A stretch of 64,000 nucleotides of DNA from Neobacillus sp. YX16 (GCF_030123505.1 NZ_CP126115.1:1378001-1442000); one strand, 5' to 3'. Counted from the first letter of the stretch, positions 36,308 through 45,634 are shown. Made by a program: numbers and translations. The notes: generated by a model not told the origin, from the letters alone.

Positions 36308-37942
36308 ATGAGTATTTTTATTGGCGGGGCTTGGGCTTATGCGAACGGCTCCTTACACTTAGGTCATATTTCTAGTTTGCTGCCCGGAGACATTCTTGCG
36401 AGATATTACCGGTTAAAAGGAGAAAAGGTTTTATATGTTTCAGGAAGTGATTGTAATGGAACACCGATTACAGTTAGAGCAAAACAAGAAGATGTTTCTC
36501 CGAAAGTGATTGCAGACCGTTACCACAAAGAATTTGTAGAATGTTTTACAAGTTTAGGATTCTCATACGATACCTATACAAGAACCGATTCAGAACATCA
36601 TCATAAAATTGTACAAGAGATATTTTTAGAGTTACTTGAAAAAGGATTAATTTACAAAAAAGAAATAGAACAAACTTATTGTGATCATTGTGAACAGTTT
36701 TTACCTGACCGTTATGTTGAGGGAATTTGTCCTGTTTGCAAAGAGCCTTCTCGTGGGGACCAATGTGATAATTGTTCAACTATTTTAGAACCACTTGATT
36801 TGCTTGAAAGAAAATGCAAAATTTGTGGGCACGAACCTACTGCAAGATATACAGAGCATTTTTACTTTTCTTTAAGCACTTTCCAAACTGTTTTGGAAAA
36901 TTATACTCAAGAAGCGGAAGTTAAGAATCTGTGGAGAGAAAATGCCATTTCTCTTACGAAACGCTACCTAAAGGAAGGACTGCAGGATAGAGCTGTTTCA
37001 AGGGATTTGCCTATTGGTGTAAGTGTTCCGGTTTCTGGTTATGAAGATAAGAAAATCTACGTTTGGATTGAGGCTGTTTCAGGATATTTCACAGCAAGTA
37101 AATTGTGGGCGAAGGAAACAAATAATGATGATTCTATGTTTTGGAATTCTTCAACTGAATCTTATTACATTCACGGGAAAGATAATATTCCATTCCATTC
37201 GATTATATGGCCAGGAATTCTTGCTGGTCTTGAAAAAGGACCATTACCAACACATATTGTGTCCAACGAGTATTTGACTCTAGAAAAGAAAAAATTATCC
37301 ACGAGTAAAAATTGGGCCGTGTGGGTTCCCGATATTTTAGAAAGGTACGAACCAGATTCCATACGATATTTTTTAACAATCAATGCACCAGAGAGCCGAG
37401 ATGCTGATTTTTCTTGGAAGGAATTCATTTATAGCCATAATAGCGAATTATTAGGCGCATATGGAAACTTCGTAAATCGGACATTAAAATTTATTCAAAA
37501 ATCTTTTGATAGTGTAATTCCCGAGAAGGACATATCTCCAAAAATCCAAGATAAAGTAAATCAATTATACAATGAAGTTGGGCATTGTATCGAAGCTGCT
37601 TCTTTCAAACAAGGATTAGAAAAAACTTTTGAACTTGTCAGATTCTCCAATAAATACTTTGATGAGCAACAGCCTTGGAAACAAATAAAGGATGATCCTG
37701 AGTCTTGCAAACAAACCTTGGCAGATTGTGTGTATCTTATTGCAAATTTAGCTCATATTCTCACCCCATTCCTTCCTTTTTCAAGCAGAAAAGTCAAGGA
37801 AATGATAAACACAACAGAAAGTGAATGGAAAGCGTTTTTAGTCAAATCAAAGCATTTATCAAATGTGTACCCATTGTTTGAACGAATAGATCCTGTTAGG
37901 ATTGAAGAAGAGCTAAAAAGATTAAACACCCAAACTGTTTAA
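36308..37942 (+). CDS. metG: Methionyl-tRNA synthetase, second type (no C-terminal tRNA-binding domain)
   Basis: A 544-residue class I synthetase that charges tRNA-Met. The ATP-binding HIGH motif is HLGH (17-20) and the KMSKS loop is the variant KLSTS (about 328-332). The connective domain has four Cys pairs (CDHC, CPVC, CDNC, CKIC), a two-zinc type as in E. coli and unlike the zinc-less main B. subtilis enzyme. The usual C-terminal EMAP-like domain of long MetRS is missing. ATG follows GGGGG. Control by the T-box is direct. Such second MetRS enzymes occur in some Bacillus and Streptococcus and can give resistance to MetRS inhibitors (known for S. pneumoniae MetRS2). The main metG should lie elsewhere. 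Confidence 0.93.
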   Translation: MSIFIGGAWAYANGSLHLGHISSLLPGDILARYYRLKGEKVLYVSGSDCNGTPITVRAKQEDVSPKVIADRYHKEFVECFTSLGFSYDTYTRTDSEHHHKIVQEIFLELLEKGLIYKKEIEQTYCDHCEQFLPDRYVEGICPVCKEPSRGDQCDNCSTILEPLDLLERKCKICGHEPTARYTEHFYFSLSTFQTVLENYTQEAEVKNLWRENAISLTKRYLKEGLQDRAVSRDLPIGVSVPVSGYEDKKIYVWIEAVSGYFTASKLWAKETNNDDSMFWNSSTESYYIHGKDNIPFHSIIWPGILAGLEKGPLPTHIVSNEYLTLEKKKLSTSKNWAVWVPDILERYEPDSIRYFLTINAPESRDADFSWKEFIYSHNSELLGAYGNFVNRTLKFIQKSFDSVIPEKDISPKIQDKVNQLYNEVGHCIEAASFKQGLEKTFELVRFSNKYFDEQQPWKQIKDDPESCKQTLADCVYLIANLAHILTPFLPFSSRKVKEMINTTESEWKAFLVKSKHLSNVYPLFERIDPVRIEEELKRLNTQTV

Positions 37943-37956
37943 AACTCATAAAATGG

Positions 37957-37988
37957 AAAAGGAGCATAACTCATATGCTCCTTTTTTA
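37957..37988 (+). terminator. Rho-independent terminator after metG
   Basis: AAAGGAGCATA and TATGCTCCTTT form an 11-bp perfect stem followed by TTTTT. Confidence 0.9.
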
Positions 37989-38100
37989 GTGCTAATTTAG
38001 TTGTTATTTAAGTTCCCAATTAAACAAATAAATAGTTCACTTTTTTAATAGGTGAATTTAACTTATAAAGATTGAATGATACGGTACGGTTCCTTCATCA

Positions 38101-38153
38101 CGCAACCATACAGTTGCGTATGTTTGACAGGCAATCCTAGAGTTGCTTATACT
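38101..38153 (+). promoter_or_regulatory. Promoter and doubled operator of the ArsR-like gene
   Basis: TTGACA (38124-38129) and TATACT (38148-38153), 18 bp apart, form a strong promoter. Two copies of GCAAY-N6-GTTGC lie at 38102-38117 and 38131-38146, 29 bp apart, one just before the -35 and one between -35 and -10. The layout fits autorepression by a dimeric regulator. Transcription should begin almost at the start codon (38160). Confidence 0.65.
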
Positions 38154-38159
38154 TAATAT

Positions 38160-38438
38160 ATGAATTGGGACAAAGACGCTATATTTAAAGCACTGGGAGA
38201 TTCGACTCGGAGGCTGATATTAGACGAACTATCCGACCGCAACGAGCTGACGTTGTATGAACTTACGGTCCGTCTCATTATGAAGCACGACCTTTCCATT
38301 TCGCGACAAGCGATAGCTAAACATCTTTCTGTATTGGAAGATGCAGGGCTCGTAAAGTCAAAACGAAAGGGAAAATACCGAGTACTTATATTTAACAACG
38401 AACCACTTAAAAATTTGCTGAAAGGATGGTTAGAGTAA
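38160..38438 (+). CDS. ArsR-type winged-helix regulator, probably from a leaderless mRNA
   Basis: A 92-residue DNA-binding protein: IFKALGDSTRRLILDELSDR is the ArsR-family opening, and SISRQAIAKHLSVLEDAGLV the recognition helix, followed by the wing KSKRKGKYRV. No metal-binding Cys are present, so it is not a metal sensor of the classic type. The ATG has no ribosome binding site and lies only 7 nt after the -10 box, implying a leaderless or near-leaderless transcript. The next gene, a VOC/glyoxalase protein, lies 89 bp downstream with its own strong site. This pair (ArsR + VOC) is common. Confidence 0.85.
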   Translation: MNWDKDAIFKALGDSTRRLILDELSDRNELTLYELTVRLIMKHDLSISRQAIAKHLSVLEDAGLVKSKRKGKYRVLIFNNEPLKNLLKGWLE

Positions 38439-38527
38439 TTTTATTCAACAACATCGGATAAATGTTGTGGTTTTTCTACTCGTAGCCAGAGCACGAACTT
38501 CTAAAATATAAAAGGAGGCAAAACAGT

Positions 38528-38911
38528 ATGAAAATAATTGTTACCAGTTTATTCGTACAAGATCAAGACAAGGCGCTGGAGTTTTATACAGAAAAGCTAG
38601 GCTTTGTTAAAAGGCATGACGTTCCCACCGGAGAATATAGGTGGATAACACTTGTTTCTCCAGATGAACAAAACGGTACTGAACTTTTGCTCGAACCTAA
38701 TGTCCATCCTGCTGCAAAGGAGTATCAAAAGAAGATAACTTCTGAAGGCATCCCAGCAACAATGTTTGGCGTTGCGGATATTCGAAAAGAGTACGAACGA
38801 TTAATGGAAAAAGGCGTAAAGTTTACTATGGAACCGACAAAAATGGGCGAAGTCACAATAGCTGTCTTTGACGATACATGCGGCAACCTTATTCAGATAA
38901 TACAGCAGTAA
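38528..38911 (+). CDS. VOC (glyoxalase/bleomycin-resistance) family protein
   Basis: A 127-residue vicinal-oxygen-chelate protein. It has two beta-alpha-beta modules: VTSLFVQDQDKALEFYTEKLG and MFGVADIRKEYERLMEKGVKF; metal-ligand candidates include E54 or nearby in TELLLEP and the final FDDTCGNLIQIIQ. The family covers glyoxalases, extradiol dioxygenases and antibiotic-binding proteins. It is co-located with the ArsR-like regulator, suggesting induction by its substrate. AAAGGAGG precedes the ATG. Substrate unknown. Confidence 0.85.
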   Translation: MKIIVTSLFVQDQDKALEFYTEKLGFVKRHDVPTGEYRWITLVSPDEQNGTELLLEPNVHPAAKEYQKKITSEGIPATMFGVADIRKEYERLMEKGVKFTMEPTKMGEVTIAVFDDTCGNLIQIIQQ

Positions 38912-39060
38912 CTTCATGACGAAGTAGCCAAATTCTAACGACTTTATTAGTCCCTTTAAGTTCAGTTAAGTGTTTTTTTATCAAAAATTAAACAACTTTA
39001 TAGTAACTAAAGAAGAAGTCCTTAGAAATTATCTAAGGGCTATTCTTGTTGAAATAAGTT

Positions 39061-39158
39061 TTGTTTTCGGTAATTTTTTATGATATATTATAAACATTAC
39101 TTATTAAAGACGTTTAATAAGTTTTTTGTTCGATACTTATTAAAATGGTTTAATAAGT
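39061..39158 (+). promoter_or_regulatory. Promoter and twin operators of the ROK regulator gene
   Basis: Two perfect sites ACTTATTAAA-N4-TTTAATAAGT lie at 39099-39122 and 39135-39158 (10-bp arms, centres 36 bp apart). A promoter TTGTTT (39061-39066) / TATATT (39084-39089), 17 bp apart, is just upstream, so the operators cover the start of transcription. The second ends 24 bp before the ROK start codon. Confidence 0.75.
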
Positions 39159-39181
39159 CTATTTAATGGGAGGTAACCCTT

Positions 39182-40207
39182 GTGAATGCTACTCCAAAAA
39201 CGCTGAGAACGGAAATCCTTCGTAATATTCGTAAATCTCTTTTAGAAGTTGAAAGTGCAACCAAAGTTGAACTAAGCGATAAATTAGGAATTAGTTTCCC
39301 TACAATAAGTAAATTCTTAGCACAGATGGAAAAAGAAGGTGAACTTATTTTAGTCGGCCTTGATGATTCTAGTGGTGGAAGAAGGGCAAAAAGATATACA
39401 TACAATCCGGAATACATGCTAGGGTTGGCCATTTTTTTAGAGAGAACAGAGATAAATTATATTGTTTTTAACTGTTTAGGAGAGGTGAAGGATGCGGGAA
39501 ATACCTCAAACTTTTTAGTAGATGATGGTTTAACATTTATAACCGACTGTATTGAAGAGATAATGGAAAAATATCCGAAGATTAATTCTATAGCCATTGG
39601 TGTACCTGGTTCCGTTGATAATGGGCGAATCTTTTATATACCAGGTTATAAGCCTCTTCAGAACTTTGATTTAAAGGGATTCTTGGAAAATCGTTTCTCC
39701 ATACCTGTTGTAATAGAGAATGATGTGAATGCGGCAGTGCTTGGTTATCACGATAGTAAGGGTATCAAAAAAAATAACTCTCTAATTTATTTATATTCAG
39801 GTCAAAATGGCCCAGGTGCAGGAATCATGGTAAATGGAGTTGTGGTGCGAGGCAGCACTAATTTTTCAGGTGAAGTTTCTTTCGTACCACAGTATGATGA
39901 ACGAAATTTCGGGCAGGCTTTGGAAAGTGGAAACAGGTCTAAAAAAGCAATTATAAGTAAGGAAAATGAGATCGATGCCATTAGCAGATTAGTAGCTTCA
40001 TTTGCAGCGATAATTAACCCTCACGCCATTATTTTTTGCGATGATGAAGTCAACCAATTTATCATAGACCAAATTGTAGAACGAAGCTCAAAGTATATTC
40101 CAGGGGAGCATCTTCCAGATCTTTTAATGAGTGATTGGAAACAAGACTATCTACTTGGATTACAAAGTCTTGGTCTTGACCTCATGATCACCGATATGAG
40201 CAGCTAA
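39182..40207 (+). CDS. ROK-family transcriptional repressor (XylR/NagC-like)
   Basis: A 341-residue protein: an N-terminal helix-turn-helix (about 22-60, KVELSDKLGISFPTISKFLA) and a ROK sugar-kinase-like domain (about 78-335) with IGVPGSVDNG and ENDVNAAVLGYH. The CxCGxxGCxE zinc motif found in ROK kinases is missing, so this is probably a pure sugar-responsive repressor. GTG start follows GGGAGG. Twin 24-bp operators at its promoter indicate autoregulation. The next gene is an MFS permease 39 bp downstream, presumably co-regulated; the sugar is unknown. Confidence 0.85.
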   Translation: MNATPKTLRTEILRNIRKSLLEVESATKVELSDKLGISFPTISKFLAQMEKEGELILVGLDDSSGGRRAKRYTYNPEYMLGLAIFLERTEINYIVFNCLGEVKDAGNTSNFLVDDGLTFITDCIEEIMEKYPKINSIAIGVPGSVDNGRIFYIPGYKPLQNFDLKGFLENRFSIPVVIENDVNAAVLGYHDSKGIKKNNSLIYLYSGQNGPGAGIMVNGVVVRGSTNFSGEVSFVPQYDERNFGQALESGNRSKKAIISKENEIDAISRLVASFAAIINPHAIIFCDDEVNQFIIDQIVERSSKYIPGEHLPDLLMSDWKQDYLLGLQSLGLDLMITDMSS

Positions 40208-40246
40208 GACAAATTAACGCATTTCAAATTCAAGGGGAGTTTATTC

Positions 40247-41473
40247 ATGGCTACATTCTTTTTAGTTATTATTTACTTAGCTTTTATCAGCTTAGGTTTA
40301 CCAGATTCATTATTGGGAGTGTCATGGTCTTTGATGCAATCGGAATTTGGAGCACGGCTAGAAACTGCCGGATTGCTTTTTATGACCATTGCTGGAGGAA
40401 CGATCATTTCCAGTTTTGCTAGCGGAGCTGTGCTTAAACGCTTCGGAACCGGCATTGTCACATTTGTCAGTGTCTTAATGACAGCCGGAGCATTGCTCGG
40501 CTTTCACTTTGCCCCTTCAATTTTTTGGTTATTTATTTGTGCGATACCACTTGGTTTAGGTGCGGGTGCAGTGGATGCTGGATTAAACAATTATGTAGCT
40601 TCCCATTACAAAGCCCACCATATGAGTTGGCTTCATTGTTTTTGGGGAGTAGGGGCTACAATGGGACCTGTAATTATGGCACAGTATATTTCTGGTCAAA
40701 ATTCTTGGAGAAGCGGGTATCTTGCCATTGCAGGTTTTCAGTTTGTTTTAGTTGTTATTCTCTTCTTAACTTTGCCCTTATGGAACAAAGTTGCAGGAAA
40801 CAACAATGAGATCGCAGCTGCGGAGCATGAAAAAACAAATAGTGGATTGAATGAAGCAAATTCTAAAAATCAAAAGCCCTTACAAATTAGGGGCGTGAAG
40901 CTAGCCTTACTAGCTTTCTTGTTTTATTGTGGAGCAGAAGCAACAATGGGACTTTGGGGAAGTAGTTTCCTGGTAAATGTTAAAGAATTATCCGTGGATG
41001 TCACAGCAAAATGGGTTTCCTTGTATTACGCAGGAATAACGGTCGGAAGATTTATAACAGGCTTTATTACCTTTAAAGTAAGTAACCGCAATCTCATTCG
41101 GATGGGGCAAATAATTGCATTGACTGGTGCCGCACTTCTATTCTTGCCATTGCCGTCCGCATTCTCGCTTGTAGGCTTTATTTTGGTCGGGCTAGGATTA
41201 GCACCTATTTTTCCATGTATGTTACAAGAGACACCAATCCGATTTGGACAGGAGCATTCTCAGACTATTATGGGGTATCAAATGGCTGTTGCTTATACAG
41301 GCAGCACGTTCTTGCCTCCTCTTCTTGGTTTCATTGCAGCAAACTCGACAATAGGAATTTTCCCGTTTTTCATTGCTGGTTCCATTGCAATCATGCTTTT
41401 GGGCTCTGAAAAGTTAAATGGACTATTGATCAGAAACGATTTATTATGCCGAAAAGGTAGGAATTTAATTTAA
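40247..41473 (+). CDS. MFS sugar permease (FucP-like)
   Basis: A 408-residue major facilitator with about 12 helices. The first segment LAFISLGLPDSLLGVSWSLM and GLGAGAVDAGLNNYVASHYK, SWLHCFWGVGATMGP resemble FucP/YbjJ-like sugar transporters. It is in an operon with the ROK repressor (39-bp gap; GGGGAG before the ATG), so it likely imports the inducing sugar or derivative. No sugar-metabolism gene follows, so the pathway is incomplete here. Confidence 0.8.
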   Translation: MATFFLVIIYLAFISLGLPDSLLGVSWSLMQSEFGARLETAGLLFMTIAGGTIISSFASGAVLKRFGTGIVTFVSVLMTAGALLGFHFAPSIFWLFICAIPLGLGAGAVDAGLNNYVASHYKAHHMSWLHCFWGVGATMGPVIMAQYISGQNSWRSGYLAIAGFQFVLVVILFLTLPLWNKVAGNNNEIAAAEHEKTNSGLNEANSKNQKPLQIRGVKLALLAFLFYCGAEATMGLWGSSFLVNVKELSVDVTAKWVSLYYAGITVGRFITGFITFKVSNRNLIRMGQIIALTGAALLFLPLPSAFSLVGFILVGLGLAPIFPCMLQETPIRFGQEHSQTIMGYQMAVAYTGSTFLPPLLGFIAANSTIGIFPFFIAGSIAIMLLGSEKLNGLLIRNDLLCRKGRNLI

Positions 41474-41573
41474 TAGATTTATTTAATTTATATTTAACAT
41501 GTCTACAAGCTGTTTTTTTTTTTTTTGATTTTTCTCCATTAGAAATAATAAACAGTGATAGGTTGCACTTAAT

Positions 41574-41588
41574 TGAAAATGATTTTCA
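41574..41588 (+). promoter_or_regulatory. Candidate Fur-family box (7-1-7 palindrome)
   Basis: TGAAAATGATTTTCA is a perfect 7-1-7 inverted repeat and matches the Bacillus Fur/Zur/PerR type TGATAATNATTATCA at 13 of 15 positions. It lies 40 bp before the cupin start codon. Confidence 0.5.
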
Positions 41589-41627
41589 GTTAAAATAAAG
41601 GCAGGAAATCACTGGGAGGGAAATAGG

Positions 41628-41969
41628 ATGGAAAAAAATTCAGTTAAAGCCTATCAAGAGTTCAGCGAAGAAAGATTTACAAAACGTATTATTTACAAAA
41701 AAGGTGAGGCAACAGCGTTTGTATTAAATTTCATGCCTGGACAACAGCTTCCCGTTCATAAGCACCCTGGTACAGAAGTTTATCTTTATGTAGTCACTGG
41801 GACTGGCACCTTCATTGTCGATGGTCAGGAAACACCAGTATCAGAAGCCGATTTGGTTCATGTTGGCAGCGACGAAGAGCTTGCCTTTAACAATAATGGC
41901 AGTGAACCTGTCAGCTTATATGTTGTGTTAAATAAAGTACCTAGCGAACAATACGCGAAAAATATCTAA
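41628..41969 (+). CDS. Cupin-domain protein
   Basis: A 113-residue single cupin barrel. Motif 1: LPVHKHPGTEVYLYVVTGTG (His and Glu metal ligands) and motif 2 PVSEADLVHVGSDEELAFNN. It likely binds a divalent metal and a small ligand; specific activity unknown. The ATG follows GGGAGGG. A Fur-like palindrome lies just upstream, so expression may respond to iron, zinc or peroxide. A separate single-gene unit with its own terminator. Confidence 0.85.
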   Translation: MEKNSVKAYQEFSEERFTKRIIYKKGEATAFVLNFMPGQQLPVHKHPGTEVYLYVVTGTGTFIVDGQETPVSEADLVHVGSDEELAFNNNGSEPVSLYVVLNKVPSEQYAKNI

Positions 41970-41986
41970 TTCCCAATTATAAAAAG

Positions 41987-42015
41987 GAAAGGCAGCAAAT
42001 TTGCTGCCTTTTTTG
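41987..42015 (+). terminator. Rho-independent terminator after the cupin gene
   Basis: AAAGGCAGCAA and TTGCTGCCTTT form an 11-bp stem followed by TTTT. Confidence 0.9.
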
Positions 42016-42051
42016 CATTAATGCCTTAATTGATTGTTGAATTTTACAAGT

Positions 42052-42094
42052 ATCGTTCCCTTGATCCATCCTTTTCGTTATCTAAGGGAACGAT
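42052..42094. repeat. Inverted repeat downstream of the MMPL gene
   Basis: ATCGTTCCCTT and AAGGGAACGAT (11 bp perfect) flank a 21-nt loop. No T-run follows on either strand, so it is not a clear terminator. It lies between the convergent cupin and MMPL genes. Confidence 0.6.
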
Positions 42095-42155
42095 TCCTAA
42101 CGGGAGGCTATAAAGTTATTTTATATAGCCCTTCAATTCTAAACTACTTATGATA

Positions 42156-44330
42156 TTATGCTGGCCTCTTTCTTTCCTTCGATTGTACTTTATTCTTAAG
42201 TCCAAAAAACCACCAGTTCCAATCCCCGAATAATTTCATCAAAGCTGGCACAAGGACCATTCTAACAATAGTGGCGTCAATGAAAATCGCAATCGCGATA
42301 CCGACACCAAGCTGCTTAATCGGCATGACGCCTGTAAAGGCAAAAGCACCTGTTACCACAATCATAATCGCGGCGGCAGAGGTGATAATTTTACTAGTGT
42401 ACGTTAACCCCGATATCGTAGCCTCGGTATTATCTCCTGTTTTTAAATAAAACTCTTGAATCCTCGATATCAAAAACACCTCATAATCCATTGATAGCCC
42501 AAAGACAAGGGTAAATACAAAAACGGGTAATATTAATGCAATATCTGCAGGCTCTACTCCTAGATGCCCCTGCTGGAAAATCCAGACGACTATTCCGAAC
42601 GTACAGCAAAGACTTAATATATTCATTATTATGGCTTTCAGTGGAATGAGGATTGAGCGAAAAGCTGCCATCAGAATGAAGAAGGTTGAGACAACAATTA
42701 GTAACAATCCATAGGGAGCCTTTTCAGATATCTCATCAAAGATTTCTTGCTCAAACTTTATTGCTCCTCCGAAATGGGTGGTCAAACCCAAGTCCCTGGA
42801 GGACCAATCACGAATCCACTCCCTTGCTTCAGCGGAATGATCAGTAGTTTTTAAATACACCTCAATCAGCATTTTATTATCTCGAACAAAGTAGTCTAGA
42901 ATGGGAGCAGTCTGTTGTTTTTGTCCATATATGAGCAGTTGAGACAATGTTTTCTCCTCCTGTATACCTGTAGCGGAAAAGGGAGAAACAACTGTATCAA
43001 CAAGTTTATCCTTTGAAAGCTGATCAAGTAAGCTGCTTACCTTCTCAAGATTATTTAATTCTAGAATACTTCCTTTTGTTTCCAATACGATAGATACTTT
43101 CTTTTCAGTGCGTTTATCTTTAGAGATAAAATGCTCCTCAAAGGTTTCAAATGCAACTCTTGATGGATATTTAGCCGGAAGAGATTCGGTCCCAGGAATC
43201 GACATCGTCATTTGTGCAACAGGTATAAGACCTGCAAGGAGGATGGCTAGGGCAGCCCCTGCCATAAGAACCGGACGCCTCATCACAAATTTTGCAAACC
43301 GATGCCAAATGCTAGTTTTTGTATCTTTTAATCCCAGGATGCTAAATTTATTTATTCTAGTCCCTATTACAGCCAATAAGGCAGGAAGAAAGGTCAAGGC
43401 ACAAAGGGCTGAAATAAATACAACGGCCATGCCGCCTAGCGCAACATTTTGAAAAATATCTATTTGAATAAACCATAAAGCCGATAAGCCAATAAATACA
43501 CAAAGTCCTGAGAAAATAATCGACCGTCCAGCCGTTGCTACGCTTATTTCGATGGCTTCCCGAATGGATTTTGTATGTAATTCCTCTTTGTAACGGTTTA
43601 TTAGTAATAAGGCAAAGTCAATACTTAAAGCGAGTCCAATCATCGGGACAATATTTAATATAAAAATGGTCAAATCGGTACCATAACTAAAAAAGAAAAC
43701 AGCACCCATCGTGGTTAGTATCGATACAACCCCGATAACAATTGGAATGGAGGCTGCAATTAAACCTCCGAAAGCAAGGACTAAGACAAGTAAAGCAATC
43801 GGCAGTCCAATCATTTCAGCTTTAGCTAAATCCTCTTGGCTGGCAATATTGAGGTCTTGAACAATAATTGGCTCACCCGTCATGGTAACGGTTAATCCCT
43901 GTTTATTTTTAAGAATCTTGTTTAATTGATCAATCTCAGTGCTGAGATCCTCTGCTTTTTTATCAAAAGCCAACAGACCATAGGCAACTTCGTCCTTTAT
44001 CATTCCTTCGCGGTCAAAAGGACTTGTCACGCTTTTGCTACCGTCAAAGTTTTTTAAATCTTCAAAGGTTTCTTTGATATATTGATTCCAGTCACGATCA
44101 TTAACCGAACTCTTTCTTTCGAAGACAAGGATAATGGACGATTTGGCTTGTCCATATTCCTTTTCAAGGAGCATTCTTGTTTCGTTATATTCACCTTTGT
44201 ATTCAAAGCCGTTACCGCTTAATACGGAAGGTAGTTTTATGGCGAAAACCACTGAAATTATAATAATAAGCAGCCAAAATGCAAGCATCGTTTTCCGGTG
44301 ACGGTATATGAGTCCACCAAGTTTCCCCAA
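42156..44330 (-). CDS. MMPL family transporter (RND-like)
   Basis: A 724-residue membrane protein with the duplicated RND/MMPL layout: TM1 (FWLLIIIISVVFAIKLP), a large extracellular domain, a bundle of five helices with IVPMIGLALSIDFALLLINRYKEE (sixth-helix motif), then a second TM-domain-bundle set with VFVFTLVFGLSMDYEVFLIS. The proton-relay Asp pairs are present. TTG at 44330 follows AGGAGGTC; an upstream ATG at 44441 is less likely. Homologous to YdfJ/YdgH. Such pumps export lipids, polyketides or antibiotics; the substrate is unknown. Confidence 0.88.
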   Translation of the reverse strand: MGKLGGLIYRHRKTMLAFWLLIIIISVVFAIKLPSVLSGNGFEYKGEYNETRMLLEKEYGQAKSSIILVFERKSSVNDRDWNQYIKETFEDLKNFDGSKSVTSPFDREGMIKDEVAYGLLAFDKKAEDLSTEIDQLNKILKNKQGLTVTMTGEPIIVQDLNIASQEDLAKAEMIGLPIALLVLVLAFGGLIAASIPIVIGVVSILTTMGAVFFFSYGTDLTIFILNIVPMIGLALSIDFALLLINRYKEELHTKSIREAIEISVATAGRSIIFSGLCVFIGLSALWFIQIDIFQNVALGGMAVVFISALCALTFLPALLAVIGTRINKFSILGLKDTKTSIWHRFAKFVMRRPVLMAGAALAILLAGLIPVAQMTMSIPGTESLPAKYPSRVAFETFEEHFISKDKRTEKKVSIVLETKGSILELNNLEKVSSLLDQLSKDKLVDTVVSPFSATGIQEEKTLSQLLIYGQKQQTAPILDYFVRDNKMLIEVYLKTTDHSAEAREWIRDWSSRDLGLTTHFGGAIKFEQEIFDEISEKAPYGLLLIVVSTFFILMAAFRSILIPLKAIIMNILSLCCTFGIVVWIFQQGHLGVEPADIALILPVFVFTLVFGLSMDYEVFLISRIQEFYLKTGDNTEATISGLTYTSKIITSAAAIMIVVTGAFAFTGVMPIKQLGVGIAIAIFIDATIVRMVLVPALMKLFGDWNWWFFGLKNKVQSKERKRPA

Positions 44331-44581
44331 CTTAAGACCTCCTTTTTCTAGCCCTGAACTTAGAATATCATAACAGACCAATAGCAGTGGTTGACTATTT
44401 CGTGTCAACGTAATGGACATAGTAAATATGATAGGAATCATTCCCTCTTTTTAGAATGAAAATGCAACAGGAGGGATGTTAAATAATGTTCATCGGAAGT
44501 TTTACAAATGTAAAAATATTAGGGGAATCACTTAACTTCTTGCTATAATAAAAAAAAAATCAGGATAGAAGGTGACGTACA

Positions 44582-45523
44582 GTGGACCGAGAGAAACTAA
44601 GTAAAGTAATAGAAGCAGCAAAACTATATTACTTATTGGATTATAATCAAAACGAAATTGCGAAGATACTGGGTATTTCACGCCCAACAGTGTCCCGTTT
44701 ATTACAGCAGGCCAAAAGCGAGGGAATCGTCCAAATCACTATTATGGACCCAACCGAGGATGTTGAAAATTTAGCTCTTCAGTTAGAAAAAAAGTTCAAC
44801 TTGAAAAAAGTAATCGTTGCGTCTATTCCGCAATTTGAAAATCATATTATTAAAAATTACCTTGGTGAAAAAGCGGCCCAATATCTACATGAAATTGTAA
44901 AGGATCATGACATTATTGGAGTAACTTGGGGAACTACGTTATACCATATTGCCGTTGAGCTAAAACAGAAATTTGTCAAAGATGTTAAGGTTGTTCAGTT
45001 AAAAGGCGGAGTCAGCCATGCTGAAACGAATACATATGCGTCTGAAATTCTGTACCTTTTTGGAAAAGCATATAATACTACACCACATAATCTTCCTTTG
45101 CCGGCGATTGTGGACCATGTTGTCGTAAAGCAGGCGATGGAGGCTGACCGGCATATTCATAAAATCCTAGAGCTTGGCAAAAAGGCCAATATCGCAGTGT
45201 TCACGATGGGTTCGATTAAAAAGGACTCTCTATTGTTTCAAATGGGATATTTTACAGAAAGTGATCAAAAGGCCTTAAATGAAAAAGCGGTTGGGGACAT
45301 TTGTTCACGTTTCTTTGATAAAGAGGGGGAAGTGTGTAATGAAAGTTTGAACGAAAGAACACTGGGAGTGAAATTAGAGGATTTACGGGACAAAGAATAT
45401 TCGATACTTGTCGCCGGCGGACCGAATAAAATTGAGGGCATCTACGGTGCATTAAAGGGGAATTATGCCAATGTGTTAATAACAGACCAATTCTCGGCAA
45501 AGTTCCTACTTGATAAAAAATAA
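44582..45523 (+). CDS. deoR: DeoR, SorC-family regulator of deoxyribonucleoside catabolism
   Basis: A 313-residue protein: N-terminal HTH (AKLYYLLDYNQNEIAKILGISRPTVSRLL split over about 13-40) and a C-terminal SorC/CggR sugar-phosphate-binding domain with IGVTWGTTLY and FTMGSIKKDS. In B. subtilis DeoR represses the dra(deoC)-nupC-pdp operon and is relieved by deoxyribose-5-phosphate. Here it sits directly upstream of deoC, matching that system. GTG start follows AGAAGGTG. Candidate operators lie between deoR and deoC. Confidence 0.93.
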   Translation: MDREKLSKVIEAAKLYYLLDYNQNEIAKILGISRPTVSRLLQQAKSEGIVQITIMDPTEDVENLALQLEKKFNLKKVIVASIPQFENHIIKNYLGEKAAQYLHEIVKDHDIIGVTWGTTLYHIAVELKQKFVKDVKVVQLKGGVSHAETNTYASEILYLFGKAYNTTPHNLPLPAIVDHVVVKQAMEADRHIHKILELGKKANIAVFTMGSIKKDSLLFQMGYFTESDQKALNEKAVGDICSRFFDKEGEVCNESLNERTLGVKLEDLRDKEYSILVAGGPNKIEGIYGALKGNYANVLITDQFSAKFLLDKK

Positions 45524-45525
45524 AT

Positions 45526-45577
45526 TTTACATTTGTTCAAAATGGTGTTTACAAATGTTCATAGGTTTTGTTATAGT
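45526..45577 (+). promoter_or_regulatory. Candidate promoter and DeoR direct repeats before deoC
   Basis: TTTACATTTGTTCA (45526-45539) and TTTACAAATGTTCA (45548-45561) are direct repeats 22 bp (two helical turns) apart. The second contains a TTTACA -35 paired with TATAGT (45572-45577) at 18 bp. A similar ATGTTCAT/TTTACAAATGT pair occurs before deoR near 44487-44510. DeoR is the likely binder. Confidence 0.5.
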
Positions 45578-45634
45578 TAGCTTGTGAAAAGTAACAATTA
45601 AATGTAATTCTTCAAATACAGGAGGAAATATCTT

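Noticed and set aside
39018..39050. Terminator after the VOC gene (CCTTAGA/TCTAAGG)
   Set aside because: A 7-bp stem more than 100 bp after the stop with no clean T-run; too weak to list.
41513..41526. Run of 14 T as a terminator or slippery site
   Set aside because: No stable hairpin precedes it; it could vary in length but no function is supported.
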